Assembly: GCF_013408685.1 (NCBI RefSeq)
Contig: NZ_JACBZY010000001.1
Coordinates: forward strand, 930,001 to 994,000
DNA length: 64,000 bases
From: Schumannella luteola
GTDB taxonomy: Bacteria > Actinomycetota > Actinomycetes > Actinomycetales > Microbacteriaceae
Direction: 5' to 3'
Shown here in pieces: positions 40,790 through 53,600 of this stretch. A model generated the notes under the pieces. That model had not been told where the DNA came from and searched no databases. It saw only the letters and a list, made by a program, of their open reading frames with translations. Both the position numbers and the translations under genes were made by a program. Every line of letters begins with the position of its first letter. Position 1 is the first letter of the stretch.

Positions 40790-41446
40790 GTGGATGAGCG
40801 TGCCGAGCACGACGAGACGCCCGAGCCCGCCGAGGCGCAGCTCGAGGTCGGCGTCGGCCCGTGGCCCGGCGGTCGCGCGGCGTGGCCCGACGATGCCCGC
40901 CTCGACCCGGAGCTGCTCGAGCTCGGTGACCGGCGCAACGTGGTCGACGAGTTCCGCTACTGGCGGCTCGAGGCGATCGTGGCCGAGCTCGACCGGCGCC
41001 GGCATCCCTTCGAGGTCGCGGTCGAGAACTGGCAGCACGACCTCAACATCGGCTCGATCGTGCGCAGCGCGAACGCCTTCCTCGCGGCCCGCGTGCACAT
41101 CGTCGGCCGGCGCCGCTGGAACCGGCGCGGCGCGATGGTGACCGACCGCTACCAGCACGTCGAGCACCATCCCTCGATCGATGAGCTGGCGGCGGATGCG
41201 CGCGCCCGCGGCCTGACGATCGTGGCGGTCGACAACGTTCCCGGCTCGGTCGGCGTCGACGACTACGCCTTCCCGCCGGCGAGCCTGCTGCTGTTCGGCC
41301 AGGAGGGGCCCGGGCTGAGCTCGGAGGCGATCGCGGCGGCGGATGCGGTGGTCGCGATCCCGCAGTTCGGCTCGACCCGTTCGATCAACGCGGCTGCGGC
41401 GGCGGCGATCGTGATGCACGCCTGGATCCGGGAGCACACCCGCTGA
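40790..41446 (+). CDS. TrmH/SpoU-family RNA 2'-O-methyltransferase
   Basis: 218 residues from GTG 40790. The SPOUT knot motifs are present: NIGSIVRSANAFLAARVHIVG (motif 1), SLLLFGQEGPGLSSEAI (motif 2) and VVAIPQFGSTRSINAAAAAAIVMH (motif 3). It methylates a ribose 2'-OH in tRNA or rRNA. The N-terminal 60 residues are acidic and Pro-rich. A hairpin at 41498-41525 follows. It is divergent from the DNA methyltransferase. Confidence 0.9.
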   Translation: MDERAEHDETPEPAEAQLEVGVGPWPGGRAAWPDDARLDPELLELGDRRNVVDEFRYWRLEAIVAELDRRRHPFEVAVENWQHDLNIGSIVRSANAFLAARVHIVGRRRWNRRGAMVTDRYQHVEHHPSIDELAADARARGLTIVAVDNVPGSVGVDDYAFPPASLLLFGQEGPGLSSEAIAAADAVVAIPQFGSTRSINAAAAAAIVMHAWIREHTR

Positions 41447-41497
41447 CGGCTTCCGTGTCGGGCCTCGGCCACGCGCGGCCCCCGAAATGGGGGCGAT

Positions 41498-41525
41498 CGG
41501 GGGTGACGGCAGATGGTCACCCCCG
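41498..41525 (+). terminator. Hairpin between the RNA methyltransferase and the giant gene
   Basis: CGGGGGTGAC (41498-41507) and GTCACCCCCG (41516-41525) form a perfect 10-bp stem with an 8-nt loop, about 50 nt after the methyltransferase stop. It most likely terminates that transcript, insulating the giant gene downstream. Confidence 0.7.
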
Positions 41526-41536
41526 AGGTAACCCCC

Positions 41537-41586
41537 TTGACAGCGGTGGAGAACCCTTCATCTCGTGACGCAGGTGACCTATGTTG
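41537..41586 (+). promoter_or_regulatory. Candidate promoter region of the giant surface-protein gene
   Basis: TTGACA lies at 41537-41542 without a good -10 at the usual distance. A second reading, -35-like TTCATC (41557-41562), 17-bp spacer, -10 TATGTT (41580-41585), would start transcription near 41592 and leave a leader of about 105 nt before GTG 41698. The leader holds an inverted GTTTG/CAAAC. The second reading excludes use of ATG 41581 as start. Confidence 0.45.
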
Positions 41587-41697
41587 TTTGTCAGAAGCAA
41601 ACGATTTCCATGCCGTGGTCCTGACCAGACCAAACCGTTCAGCATCGGGCGTCGAAGAACCGCAGCAGGCAGCACAGCATCGGGGAGCAGCACCATC

Positions 41698-44600
41698 GTG
41701 TCGACGTGGGGGGAGCCCGCCGACGCGCAGCGACAGAAGTCGCCGCGTCGCGGAGCACGCATTCGCATCTTCAAGAACGAGAGCAACTGGGGCGAGCCCG
41801 GTGCCTCGTACTTCTCGCGATTCGCCCGCATACTCGCTCTGACCCTCGCGGTCGTCGTCGGCGCTCTCAGCGGCGCGGTGCTCCCCACCGCCATCGCGAA
41901 CGCCGTCGTCGTCGAATGGGGCACCAACGGCGGCACCGAGCCGAACTACCAGGCCACCGTCAACGGCGACTTCGTCAATGCCGGCAACGGCGTGCTCGCC
42001 TGCACCTCGATGTACGTGTCGAACGCCGGCAGCTGTGCGAATCTCCACGCGGCCACGGCGCCGTCGACGACGAACCCCAACGTCAACGACTACGCGAACA
42101 TGATCAACAGCAACACGGTGAACGGGTTCACGACGAACTCCTCGAGCGCGACGCTGACGGTGCCGTCGGGGGCCAAGGTGGTCAAGGCGTTCCTGAACTG
42201 GTCGGCCAACACGGGCGTCTACACCGGTGACACCCGTCCGCTGTGCGGCGCCTACGACACGACCAGCTCCCAGGCGACGCTGCCCAGCGGGTCGGCGACG
42301 GGATACCAGACCCGGGCGGTGCAGTTCCGAGTCGGTTCGGGCGCGATCGCCGCGTACGCGCCCGACAGCCTGCGCGAGGATGCGGCGAGCCAGGCCACGG
42401 CGCGCTACTACAGCGCATCGGCTGACGTGACGACCGCGTTCGCGAGCGTCGCCACCGGATCGTCGGTCACCGTCTCGGCCGGCAACCTCTGGGCTCCTCA
42501 GGGCGCCGGATGCTACGCGGGCTGGTCGGTCACCGTCGTCTACGACTACGGCACGTACATCGTCGGCAACGCCAACTCGGTGCCGCACCGCGTCATCTAC
42601 TACGAAGGCCACGTACGCGAGGGTCGCAACGACGCGGCGCTCAGCGTCGACTTCAACGGATTCACCGCCGTCGACAAGGGCACCCGCGCCGGCTTCACGC
42701 TGTACGAGGGCGACCGCGGCATCACCGGAGACGCCGCGTCGTACGCGCGGGCGGGTTCGACGACGTTCACCGAGATCCCGAACAGTGCCGCGCTCGACAG
42801 CGCCGGCAACAACGCCGGCGTCAACGGCAACATCGGCATCGGCCGAGCGAGCGGCTCGGTTCGCTACACGAACACGTCGGACACGAGCGCCTTCACGAAC
42901 CAGAGCGTGGATGTCGCGACCGCCAACCTGACGAACGTCGTGGCCGGCGACTCGAAGGTGACCCTGCGACTCGGCACGAGCGGCGACTCCTACCTGCTGA
43001 CGAACGCGGTGCTGTCGGTCCCGACGGCGGGACTGCAGGTCACCAAGAGCTACAACGGCACCGACGACATCCAGTACCGCACCGCCGGCGAGAAGGCCAC
43101 CTTCACGATCACGATCCAGAACACCGGCGCGGGCATCCTGCAGAACATCAAGGTCGTCGACGACCAGGCCGACTGTTCGCGCACGCTGACCGGGATCACC
43201 CTCGCCCCGCTCGCGACGACGACCTACACGTGCACCGCGACGAACAACACCACAGCGGGCTATACGAGCACCGCGACAGCCACGGCCACCACGGTGGTCG
43301 GCGGCTACCTGGCGGAGGGCGCCGACTCGACCACGGTCGCGAAGAGCAGCATCGCGCTGGCGAAGTCGAGCGCGCTCGCCGCCGGCGCCACCGGCAAGGC
43401 GGGCGACTCGGTCAACTACACGCTGACCGCGACCAACGACGGCTCGGGCCCGCTCACGGGCGTCACGATCACCGATCCGCTGATCACGAACCTCGTCTAC
43501 GGCACCTGGAGCTCGGGAACCAGCGGCACCCTCAACCAGGGCGGTTCCGTCACCGCGACCGGCACCTACGTGCTCAAGCAGTCGGATGTCGACGCCGGAT
43601 CGATCGCGAACACCGCGACCACGACGGGCACCGACGCCGACGGCGGCGTCAAGCCGACCGCGACCGCGGCGCGCACCCAGCCCGTCGCCGCGACCCCGGC
43701 GCTGACGCTGAACAAGACGGGCGCGCTCGCGAGCGGCGCCACCGGCAAGGTCGGCGACACCATCAACTACAGCTTCGTGGTGACCAATACAGGCAACGTG
43801 ACGCTGAAGAGCGTCGGCGTGACCGATCCGCTCTCCGGTCTGTCGGCCATCACCTTCGGCACCTGGAGCTCGGGCACGACCGGCCAGCTCAACCCGGGCG
43901 GTTCGGTCACCGGCACCGCGACCTACACGATCAAGCAGGCCGACGTCGACCGCGGCAACGTGCCGAACACGGCCACCGCGACCGGCACCCCGCCGACCGG
44001 CTCGGCTGTCACGGCCACCTCGTCGCGCACCGTGACGGTGGCGACCGCGGCCCCCGCGATCACGACCACGAAGGCCGCCGCCTACACGACCGGCTCCGGC
44101 GCGGTCGGCAGCGTCGTCACCTACACCTTCACGGCCCGCAACTCGGGCAACGTGACCCTCACCGGCGTCGCGATCACCGACCCGCACGCGGGCCTCTCGG
44201 CACTGACCTACAGCTGGCCGGGCACCGCGGGCACGCTCGCGCCCGGCGCGACCGTCACCGCCACGGCGACCTACACGGTGACGCAGGCGGATGTGGATGC
44301 CGGCACGATCACCAACACCGCGACCGCCGCCGGCACCTCGCCCACCGGCACCGCCGTGAACGCGACCGCGAACGCGACGATCGCCCCGCAGACATCCGCC
44401 CCGAACCTGGTCTTCACCAAGTCGGGCACCGCGAACGGCCAGGCCGCCGGCTCGGTCGTCACCTACACCTTCACGCTGCGCAACACGGGCAACGTGACCC
44501 TGACCGGCGTCGGCGTGACCGACCCGCTCGCCGGCCTCAGCGCGATCACCTACAGCGCCTGGCCGAGCGGCACCGCCGGCCGGCTCAACGTCGGCGACCA

Positions 44601-47600
44601 GGTCACCGGCACCGCGACCTACACGCTGAAGCAGAGCGACGTGGATGCGGGCTCGGTCGCGAACACCTCGACCGCCGTCGCCACCCCGCCGACCGGCGCC
44701 GCGATCAACCGCACCTCGAGCGCGACCGTGCCGGTCGCGCCGACGGGCACCATCGCGGTCACCAAGTCGGGCGCGTACCTCAGCGGCACCGGCGCCGTCG
44801 GCAGCGTCATCCGCTGGAGCATCACCTTCCGCAACACCGGCAACGTGACGCTCTCGGGCGTCACCCTGACCGACTCGCTCGCGGGTCTCGGCACCCCGGT
44901 CATCACCTGGCCGGGCACCGCGGGCACGCTCGCGCCGGGCGCGACCGCCACGGCGACCGCCGACTACACGGTGAAGCAGAGCGACGTCGACACGGGCAGT
45001 GTCGCGAACACCGCCAGCGTCACTGCGCGCACCCCCGGCGGCGGCGCCGTGAGCGGCGCCTCGCCCACCGCGACCGTGCAGACGAGCGCGGCGAACCCGG
45101 GCGTCACGATCGCGAAGACCGGCCAGATCGCCGGCGGCGCGGCCGGCAACGCAGGCAACGTGATCACCTACACCTTCACGCTGCGCAACTCGGGCAACGT
45201 GACCCTCACGAACGTCGGCGTGACCGACCCGCTCGCGGGCCTCGGCACGATCACCTACACCTGGCCCACCTCCACGGCCGGCACGCTCGCGCCCGGCGCG
45301 ACCGCGACCGGCACCGCCAGCTACACGATCAAGCAGAGCGACGTCGACACCGGCAACGTCAAGAACACCGCGACCGTCACTGGCACGACCCCGACGGGCG
45401 GCACCGCGACGAACACGAGCGGCCAGGTGACGACGAACACGGCCGCCGCCGCCCCGGCGATCTCGACCACCAAGGCGGGCGCCCTCGTCGCCGGCTCGAC
45501 CGGCGTCGCCGGTGACACCGTGCGCTGGACGATCACCCTCGTCAACACCGGCAACGTCACGCTGACCGGCGTCAGCGTCGCCGACTCGCTCGCCGGCATC
45601 GGCGCCCTCACCTACACGGGGCTCGGCGCGAACTCCTCGCTCGCGCCGGGCGCCACAGCCACGGCCGTCGGCACCTCGACCCTGTCGCAGGCGGATGTCG
45701 ACTCCGGCTCGGTCATCAACACCGCGACCGGCTCGGGCAGCTCGCCCACCGCGGTGCGCGTCAGCAGCGCCAGCACGGCCACCGTCGTGGTCGCGCCGAC
45801 CGGCAGCCTGTCGATCACCAAGACCCCGAGCGTGACGAGCGGCGCGACCGCCGGCAGCACGATCACGTACACCTTCCTGGTGCGCAACACCGGCAACGTG
45901 ACCGTCAGCACGGCGACGATCACCGACCCGCTGGCGGGCCTCAGCGCCATCACCTACAGCGGCTCGCGCACCCTCGCGCCGGGCGCGACCGTCACCGGCA
46001 CCGCGACCTACACGGTCAAGCAGAGCGACGTGGACGCGGGCTCGATCAAGAACACCGCCGGCGTCAGCGGCACGACGCCGAAGGGGGCCACCGTGACGGC
46101 GTCGTCGGGACAGGTCACCGTCACGACGGTCGCCCCGGCTCCCGCGGTGACCGTCACGAAGACGGCCGCGTACACGAGCGGCTCCGGCGCCGTGAACAGC
46201 GTCATCACCTACACCTTCGTCGCGCGCAACACCGGCAACGTGACCCTGACCGGCGTCGCCGTGAGCGACCCGCACGCGGGACTCTCGACGATCACCTACG
46301 GCACCTGGCCGAGCGGCACCACGGGAACTCTCGCGCCGAGCACGCAGGTCACCGCCACCGCGACCTACACGGTCACGCAGGCCGACGTCGACGCCGGCTC
46401 GGTGCGCAACACCGCCGCCGTCGCGGGCACTCCGCCGACCGGCGCCGCCGTGACCGGCAGCTCGGGCGAGGTCAGCATCGCGACCGCCACCGCGGCTCCC
46501 GCGCTCACCTTCACCAAGACCGGATCGGCCGCGGGCGCGACCGCCGGCTCGACCGTCACCTACACCTTCACCCTGCGCAACAGCGGCAACGTCACGCTCA
46601 ACGGCGTGAGCGCGAGCGACCCGCTCTCGGGCCTGAGCTCCATCACCTACGGCGCCTGGCCGAGCGGCACCGCGAACACGCTGCGCGTCGGCGACCAGGT
46701 CACCGGCACCGCGACCTACACGGTCAAGCAGAGCGACGTGGATGCGGGCTCGATCTCGAACACCGCGACCGCGACCGGCACCCCGCCGACCGGCGCGGCG
46801 ATCACCCGCACCTCGAGCGCGACCGTGCCGCTCGCCGGCGTCGGCGTGCTCAACGTCACGAAGGCCGGTGCGCTCGCACCCGGCGCGACCGGCAAGGTCG
46901 GCGACACCATCACCTGGACGATCGTCGCCAAGAACACCGGCAACGTGACCCTCACCAACGTGGCCGTCACCGACTCCCTCTCGGGCCTCTCGGCGCTGAG
47001 CTACACCTGGCCGACCGGGCAGACCGCGGGCACCCTCGCCCCGAACCAGCAGGTCACCGCGACGGCGACGTACGCAGTCACGCAGGCCGACGTGGATGCG
47101 GGCACCGTCACGAACACCGCGACGACCACCGGGCGCAACCCCTCCGGCGGAACCGTCACCGGCGCGTCGTCGCCGGCGAGCGTGACGCTCGCGGCCTCCG
47201 CCCCGGCGATCACCGTGCAGAAGTCGGGCGCGATCGCGGGCGGCGCGGCCGGCAACGCGGGCAACGTCATCAACTACACCTTCACGATCACCAACACCGG
47301 CAACGTCACGCTGCGCGGCGTCGCGGTCACCGACCCGCTGAGCGGACTGTCGGCCCCGATCTACACCTGGCCGACGTCGACCGCCGGGGTGCTCGCACCC
47401 GGCGCGGTCGCGACCGCCACCGCGACCTACACGATCAAGCAGAGCGACGTCGACAACGGCAGCGTCGCGAACACCGCCAGCGTCACCGGCACCCCGCCGA
47501 CCGGCGCGGCTGTCACGAACACCGGCAGCACGGTCACGAACACCGCGACCGCCGCGCCTGGCGTCGTGGTCACCAAGACCGGCCAGCTCGCGACCGGCGC

Positions 47601-50600
47601 CACCGGCAAGGCCGGCGACACCGTCAACTGGTCGTTCACCGTGCGCAACTCGGGCAACGTCACGCTCACCGGCGTCGTCATCAACGACCCGCTCGTCGAC
47701 ATCTCCGCGCGCACCTACACCTGGCCGTCCGGCCAGACCGCGGGCACCCTCGCCCCGGGCCAGACCGCCACGGCGACCGCGACCTACGTGCTCAAGCAGA
47801 GCGACGTCAACGGCGGCTCGGTCGTCAACACCGCGACCGGCGTGGGCACCACGCCGAAGTCGGGGCCGGCGACGAGCCAGCAGGTGTCGGCGACCGTGAC
47901 CATCCAGAGCTCCGCCTCGCTGAGCCTCACCAAGACCCCCAGCGTCGCCAGCGGCGCCAAGGTCGGCGACACGATCACGTACACCTTCGTGGCCCGCAAC
48001 ACCGGCAACGTCACGCTCACCGCGGTCGCGATCACCGACCCGCACGTCGGCCTCTCGACCATCAGCTACGGCCCCTGGCCCGGCGGCACCGCCAACGTGC
48101 TCGCGCCCGCCGAGCAGGTCACCGCGACCGCGACCTACACGGTCACGCAGGATGACGTGAACTCCGGCCGGGTCAACAACAGCGCCAGCGTCAGCGGCAC
48201 CACCCCGACCGGCGGCACCGTCTCGTCGACGGCCGCGGTCAGCGTGCCCGCCACCCCGGCGGCGCCCGCGATCGACCTGACCAAGACGGCCGCGATCACG
48301 ACCGGCAACGGCGGCGTCAACTCGGTCATCACCTACACGTTCAAGCTCACCAACTCGGGCAACGTCACCGTCACCGGGGCGCGCATCGCCGACCCGCTTC
48401 CGCAGCTCTCCCCGCTGACCTACCAGTGGCCGAACGCGCCCCCGCAGGGAACCCTCAACCCCGGTGACAGCGTGACCGCGACGGCCACCTACACGATCAC
48501 CCAGGCTGACGTCGACCGCGGCTTCGTGCAGAACCGCGCCACCGGCTTCGCCACCCCGAAGATCACCGGCGGCACCGAGTTCTCGACCCAGTCGCCGCAG
48601 GTCACCACCCCGACCGCCGCATCCGCCCCGCGCCTCGCGCTCACGAAGACCGGCTCAGCATCCGGCACCACGGCGGGCTCCACGGTCACCTACAGCTTCA
48701 CCCTCCGCAACACCGGCAACGTGACCCTCACGGGCGTCGGCATCAGCGACCCCCTGCTCGGCGCCAACGGCGTCACCCTCAGCAACTGGTCGGGCGGAGT
48801 CGCCGGCACCCTGGCGCCGAACGGCACCGTCTCGGGAACCGGCACCTACACCGTCAAGCAGAGTGACGTGGATGCGGGCTCGATCGCGAACACCGCGACC
48901 GCGACCGGCACCCCGCCGACCGGCGCCGCCGTCACCACGCAGGGCAGCGCGACCGTGCCGCTCGCCGCGACCGGCGCGCTCAGCCTCAGCAAGTCGGCTT
49001 CGCCCAGCGGCAACGTCAAGCTCGGCGACGTCGTCACCTACACCTTCGTCGCGACGAACACCGGCAACGTGACCCTCAGCGGCGTCACGATCAGCGACCC
49101 GCTCGCCGGCCTCAGCCGCGTCGAGTACGGCACGCAGAGCCGCACCCTCGCTCCCGGCGGAACCCTGACCGGCACCGCGACCTACACGGTGACCCAGGCG
49201 GATGTGAACCGCGGCTCGATCGCGAACACCGCGTCGGTCACCGGGCGCACGCCCGCGGGCCAGAACCCGACCGCCTCCTCGCCGACCGTCACGACCTCGA
49301 CCGTCGCGGCCGCGCCGAGCATCACGACCACGAAGACGGCGGCCGTCTCCGACGGCGGCGTCGTCGGCGACCGCGTGACCTACACGATCACTGCGCGGAA
49401 CAGCGGCAACGTCTCGCTCACCGGCGTCGTGATCAGCGACCCGATGTTCACGCCCGCCCAGATCAACTACGGCGCCTGGACCTCGGGGACCACCGGTCTG
49501 CTGCAGCCCGGGCAGACCGTCACCGCGACGGCCGTGCGCACGGTCACGCAGGCCGACGTCGACAACGGCGGCATCACGAACACCGCGACCAGCACCGGCA
49601 CTCCGCCGACGGGCGCGAACGTGTCGAACTCGGCGACCATCACGACGCCGCTCGCGACCCGGGCCCCGAGCATCCAGCTCGCCCAGACCGGCGCGCTCGC
49701 GCCCGGTTCCACCGGCAAGGCGAACGACACCGTCACCTGGTCGTTCACGATCACCAACAACGGCAACACGACGCTCACCGGAGTGACGCTGTCGCCGACG
49801 CTGGCCGGCATCACCGCGCCCGTCTTCGGCACCTGGCCGAGCGGCACCGCCGGCACCCTCGCCCCCGGGCAGAGCGTGACCGCCACGGCGACCTCGCAGC
49901 TCACCCAGGCGCAGGTGGATGCGCGCAGCGTCACCGACCCGGCGACCACCGCGGGCACCCCGCCGACCGGGGCGAACGTCACGGCCAGCGCGCCGGCGAC
50001 CGTCGCTCTGACGCCGGCCTCGACGATCTCGATCGTCAAGACCGGAACGGCTCCCGCCAACGCGGCCGTCGGCGACAAGATCACCTACGGCTTCACGCTG
50101 CGCAACACCGGCGCGACGACGCTGACCGGCGTCGCCGTCTCCGACCCGCGCCTCGGCTCGACCCCGATCACCTACACCGGACTCGGCACGGGCGCCTCGC
50201 TCGCCCCCGGCGCCAGCGCCACGGCGTCGGCGAGCTACACGATCACCCAGGCCGACATCGACGCGGGCACCGTGACCAACACGGCGACGGTGAACTCCGT
50301 CAACCCGCAGGGCACCGCCGTCACCGGCACCTCGAACTCGGTCACGGTGGCCACCGGCCAGCAGGCCGGCGCCGTCTCGATCGCGAAGAGCGCGAGCCCG
50401 GCGAGCGGCGTCGCCCGCGGCGGCACGATCACCTACACCTTCACGGTCCGGAACACCGGAAACGTGACGCTGACCGGCGTCGCCGTCACCGACCCGATGT
50501 TCCCGGGCGCGAGCGACATCAGCTACGGCACCTGGCCGGGCGGCACCACCGGCACCCTCGCGCCGGGCGCGACCGTCACCGCGACCGCCAGCCACGTGGT

Positions 50601-53600
50601 CAGCCAGGCCGACTTCGACCTCGGCCGCGTCGACAACCAGGCGACCGTCACCGGCAAGACCCCGACGAACATCACGGTCAGCGGCCAGTCCGCGACGGTC
50701 AGCACCACGACCGCCGCCGCGAACCCGTCGATCTCGTTCACCAAGTCGGGCACGCCGACGACCGGACTCAAGCTGAACGACACCGTCGTGTGGAGCTTCG
50801 CCTTCAGCAACACGGGCGACGTGACCCTCAGCGGCATCGCCATCGCCGACCAGCTCGCCGTGACCGGCCTGACCTACACGGGCCTCGGCGCGAACAGCTC
50901 GCTCGCGCCCGGCGCCTCGGGCACCGCGACCGCGAACTACAAGGTCACGCAGGCGGATGTCGACGCCGGCTCGATCGTCAACTCGGCGACCATCACCGCG
51001 AACCCCGCCCGCGGCGCGCAGCTCACGCGCACCGCCACGGCCACCGTCGCGACCTCCGCGCAGCCGAGCATCGCGCTGACGAAGACCGCGGCCATCGACG
51101 GCAACAAGGCCGGCAACGTCGGTGACACGATCACCTACACGTTCACGGCCTCGAACACCGGCAACCAGACCATCACCGGCGTCGTCATCGACGACCCGCT
51201 GGCCCGCCTCGGCACGATCACCTACGGCACCTGGCCGACCGTCACCGCCGGAACGCTGCCGCCCAACACCAGCGTCGTCGCCACGGCGAAGTACACGATC
51301 GCGCAGAGCGACGTCGACGGGCAGTCGATCGTCAACACCGCGACCGTCACCGGCACGGCCTCCGGCACTCCGGTCACGGCGACCGCCGGCCCGGTGACCA
51401 CCGCCGTGGTCGCGGCCGCTCCCGCCCTGACGGCGACCAAGGCCGCGAACGTCACCTCGGGCGCGAAGGTGGGCGACGTCATCCGCTACCGCGTCGTGCT
51501 GGCCAACACCGGCAACCAGACGCTGCACGGCGTCACCGCCGTCGACGCGCACGCCGGACTCGGCGCGATCACCTACACCTGGCCGGGCCAGGCCGGCGTG
51601 CTCGCCCCCGGCGAGAGCGCCACCGCCCGCGCGAACTACACGGTCACCCAGGCGGATGTCGACGCCGGCTCGATCGCGAACACCGCGCACGGCGAGAGCC
51701 TCAACCCGGCCAACACCGCGGTGCGCTCGAACGACTCGGCGCTGACGATCACGACCGACCCGCAGCGCGCGACGATCGCGATCACCGACTCGGGCGCGCT
51801 GCCGGCCGGATCGGCGGGCAAGGCCGACGACATCGTCACCTGGACCTACGTCGTCACCAACACCGGCAACGTCACGCTCTCGAGCGTCGGCGTCACCGAG
51901 TCGCAGACGAACGCGACCGCCCCGCAGTACACCTGGCCGGGCGCCACCGGCGTGCTCGCGCCGGGCCAGAGCGCTCAGGTGACCACGACCTACAAGCTGC
52001 TGCAGGCGGATGTCGACCGCGGCTCGGTCACGAGCAACGTCGCGACCGTCGGCACCCCGCAGACCGGCGCCAAGCCGACCGCGAACGCGACCGCCTCGGT
52101 CACCGTCGCGCCGAACCCGGCCTTCACGGTCATCAAGCGCGCCGAGTTCCGGAACGGCGGCGTCGGCAATGTCGGCGACGTCATCCGCTACTCGCTGGAT
52201 GTCGCCAACACCGGCAACGTCACGCTCAGCAACGCGGCACTCACCGATCACCTGCCCGGTCTCGGCGAGCAGTTCCCGACCTGGCCCGACCCCGCGAAGC
52301 CCGGCGTCATCCCGCCTGGCAAGGGCGCCACCGGCTACGCCGACTACACGGTCACCCAGGCCGACGTCGACCGCGGCTCGATCACGAACACCGCGGGCGT
52401 CTCCTTCTCGACGCCGGCCGGCGCGACGGTGCAGAAGCCGTCGAACACGGTCGTCACCCCGCTCGCGCAGTCGCGCCCCCTGCTCTCGATCACCGAGACC
52501 GGCGTGCCCGACAGCCCGGCGAACGTCGGCAAGAACGTGACCTGGACGGTGACCGTCACCAACAACGGCAACGTCACCGTGAACAACGTCGTCGTCACCG
52601 ACCCGGCGCTGCAGAACCCGGTGCTGAACTGGGGTGCGAACCCGGCCGGCTCGCTCGCGCCCGGCACCAGCGTCACGCTGACCGGTACGACCGTCATCAC
52701 CCAGGCGGATGTCGACGCCGGCCAGGCGACGAACTCCTCGAGCGCGCAGGGCACCTCGGCCCGTGACGGCTCGGCCGTGGGGCCGGTGACGGCGAACGCC
52801 GCCGCCCCGACCGCGACCGCCGGACCGTCGATCGGCATCCAGAAGACCGCCACCAAGGCCGCCGGCTTCACCGACAAGGCCGGCGACACGGTGAACCTCA
52901 CCTACCTGGTCACCAACAACGGCAACCAGACGCTCAGCGGCGTCGCCATCGCCGACACCCTCGCCGACACCACGATCACCTTCGGCGCCTGGCCCGGCGG
53001 CACCGCCGGCACCCTGGCGCCGGGCGCGACGGTGAGCGCCACGTCGACCCACAAGGTCACGCAGGCCGAGGTGGATGCGGGACGCAGCGAGTCGCCGGCC
53101 ACCACGACCGGCACGAGCACGCGCGGCACGAAGGTCACCTCGACCAGCACCGCCGGCGTCGACATCGTGTCCAAGCCGGGGATGACCCTGGTCAAGAAGG
53201 GCACCGTCGGCGGATCCGGCGGCGTGAACGCCCCGATCAGCTACGGCTTCACGATCACCAACACGGGCAACGTCTCGCTGTCGCTGATCTCGCTCGTCGA
53301 CTCGCTCCCGGGCGTCAGCGCCCCGTCGTTCGTCTGGCCCGACAAGACCGAGCCGGGCGTGCTCCAGCCCGGCGAGGTCGCCACCGCGACGTCGTCGTAC
53401 TCGATCACGCAGGCGGATGTCGACGCCGGGCAGGTGACCAACACCGCCACCGCGAGCGGCAAGCCGCCGGTCGGCGACACGATCTTCGTGAGCTCCGGCC
53501 AGGTCATCACGACGGTCGCGCCGGCCGCGCCGAAGATCACCGTCACCCAGACCGCGACGCCGACCACGGGCGTGAAGGTCGGCGACCAGGTCACCTTCAC

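Noticed and set aside
42510-45515. Plus-strand frame of about 1,000 codons overlapping the start of the giant gene in another frame
   Set aside because: The product is an Arg/His-rich shadow without domains; the DUF11 frame explains the sequence.
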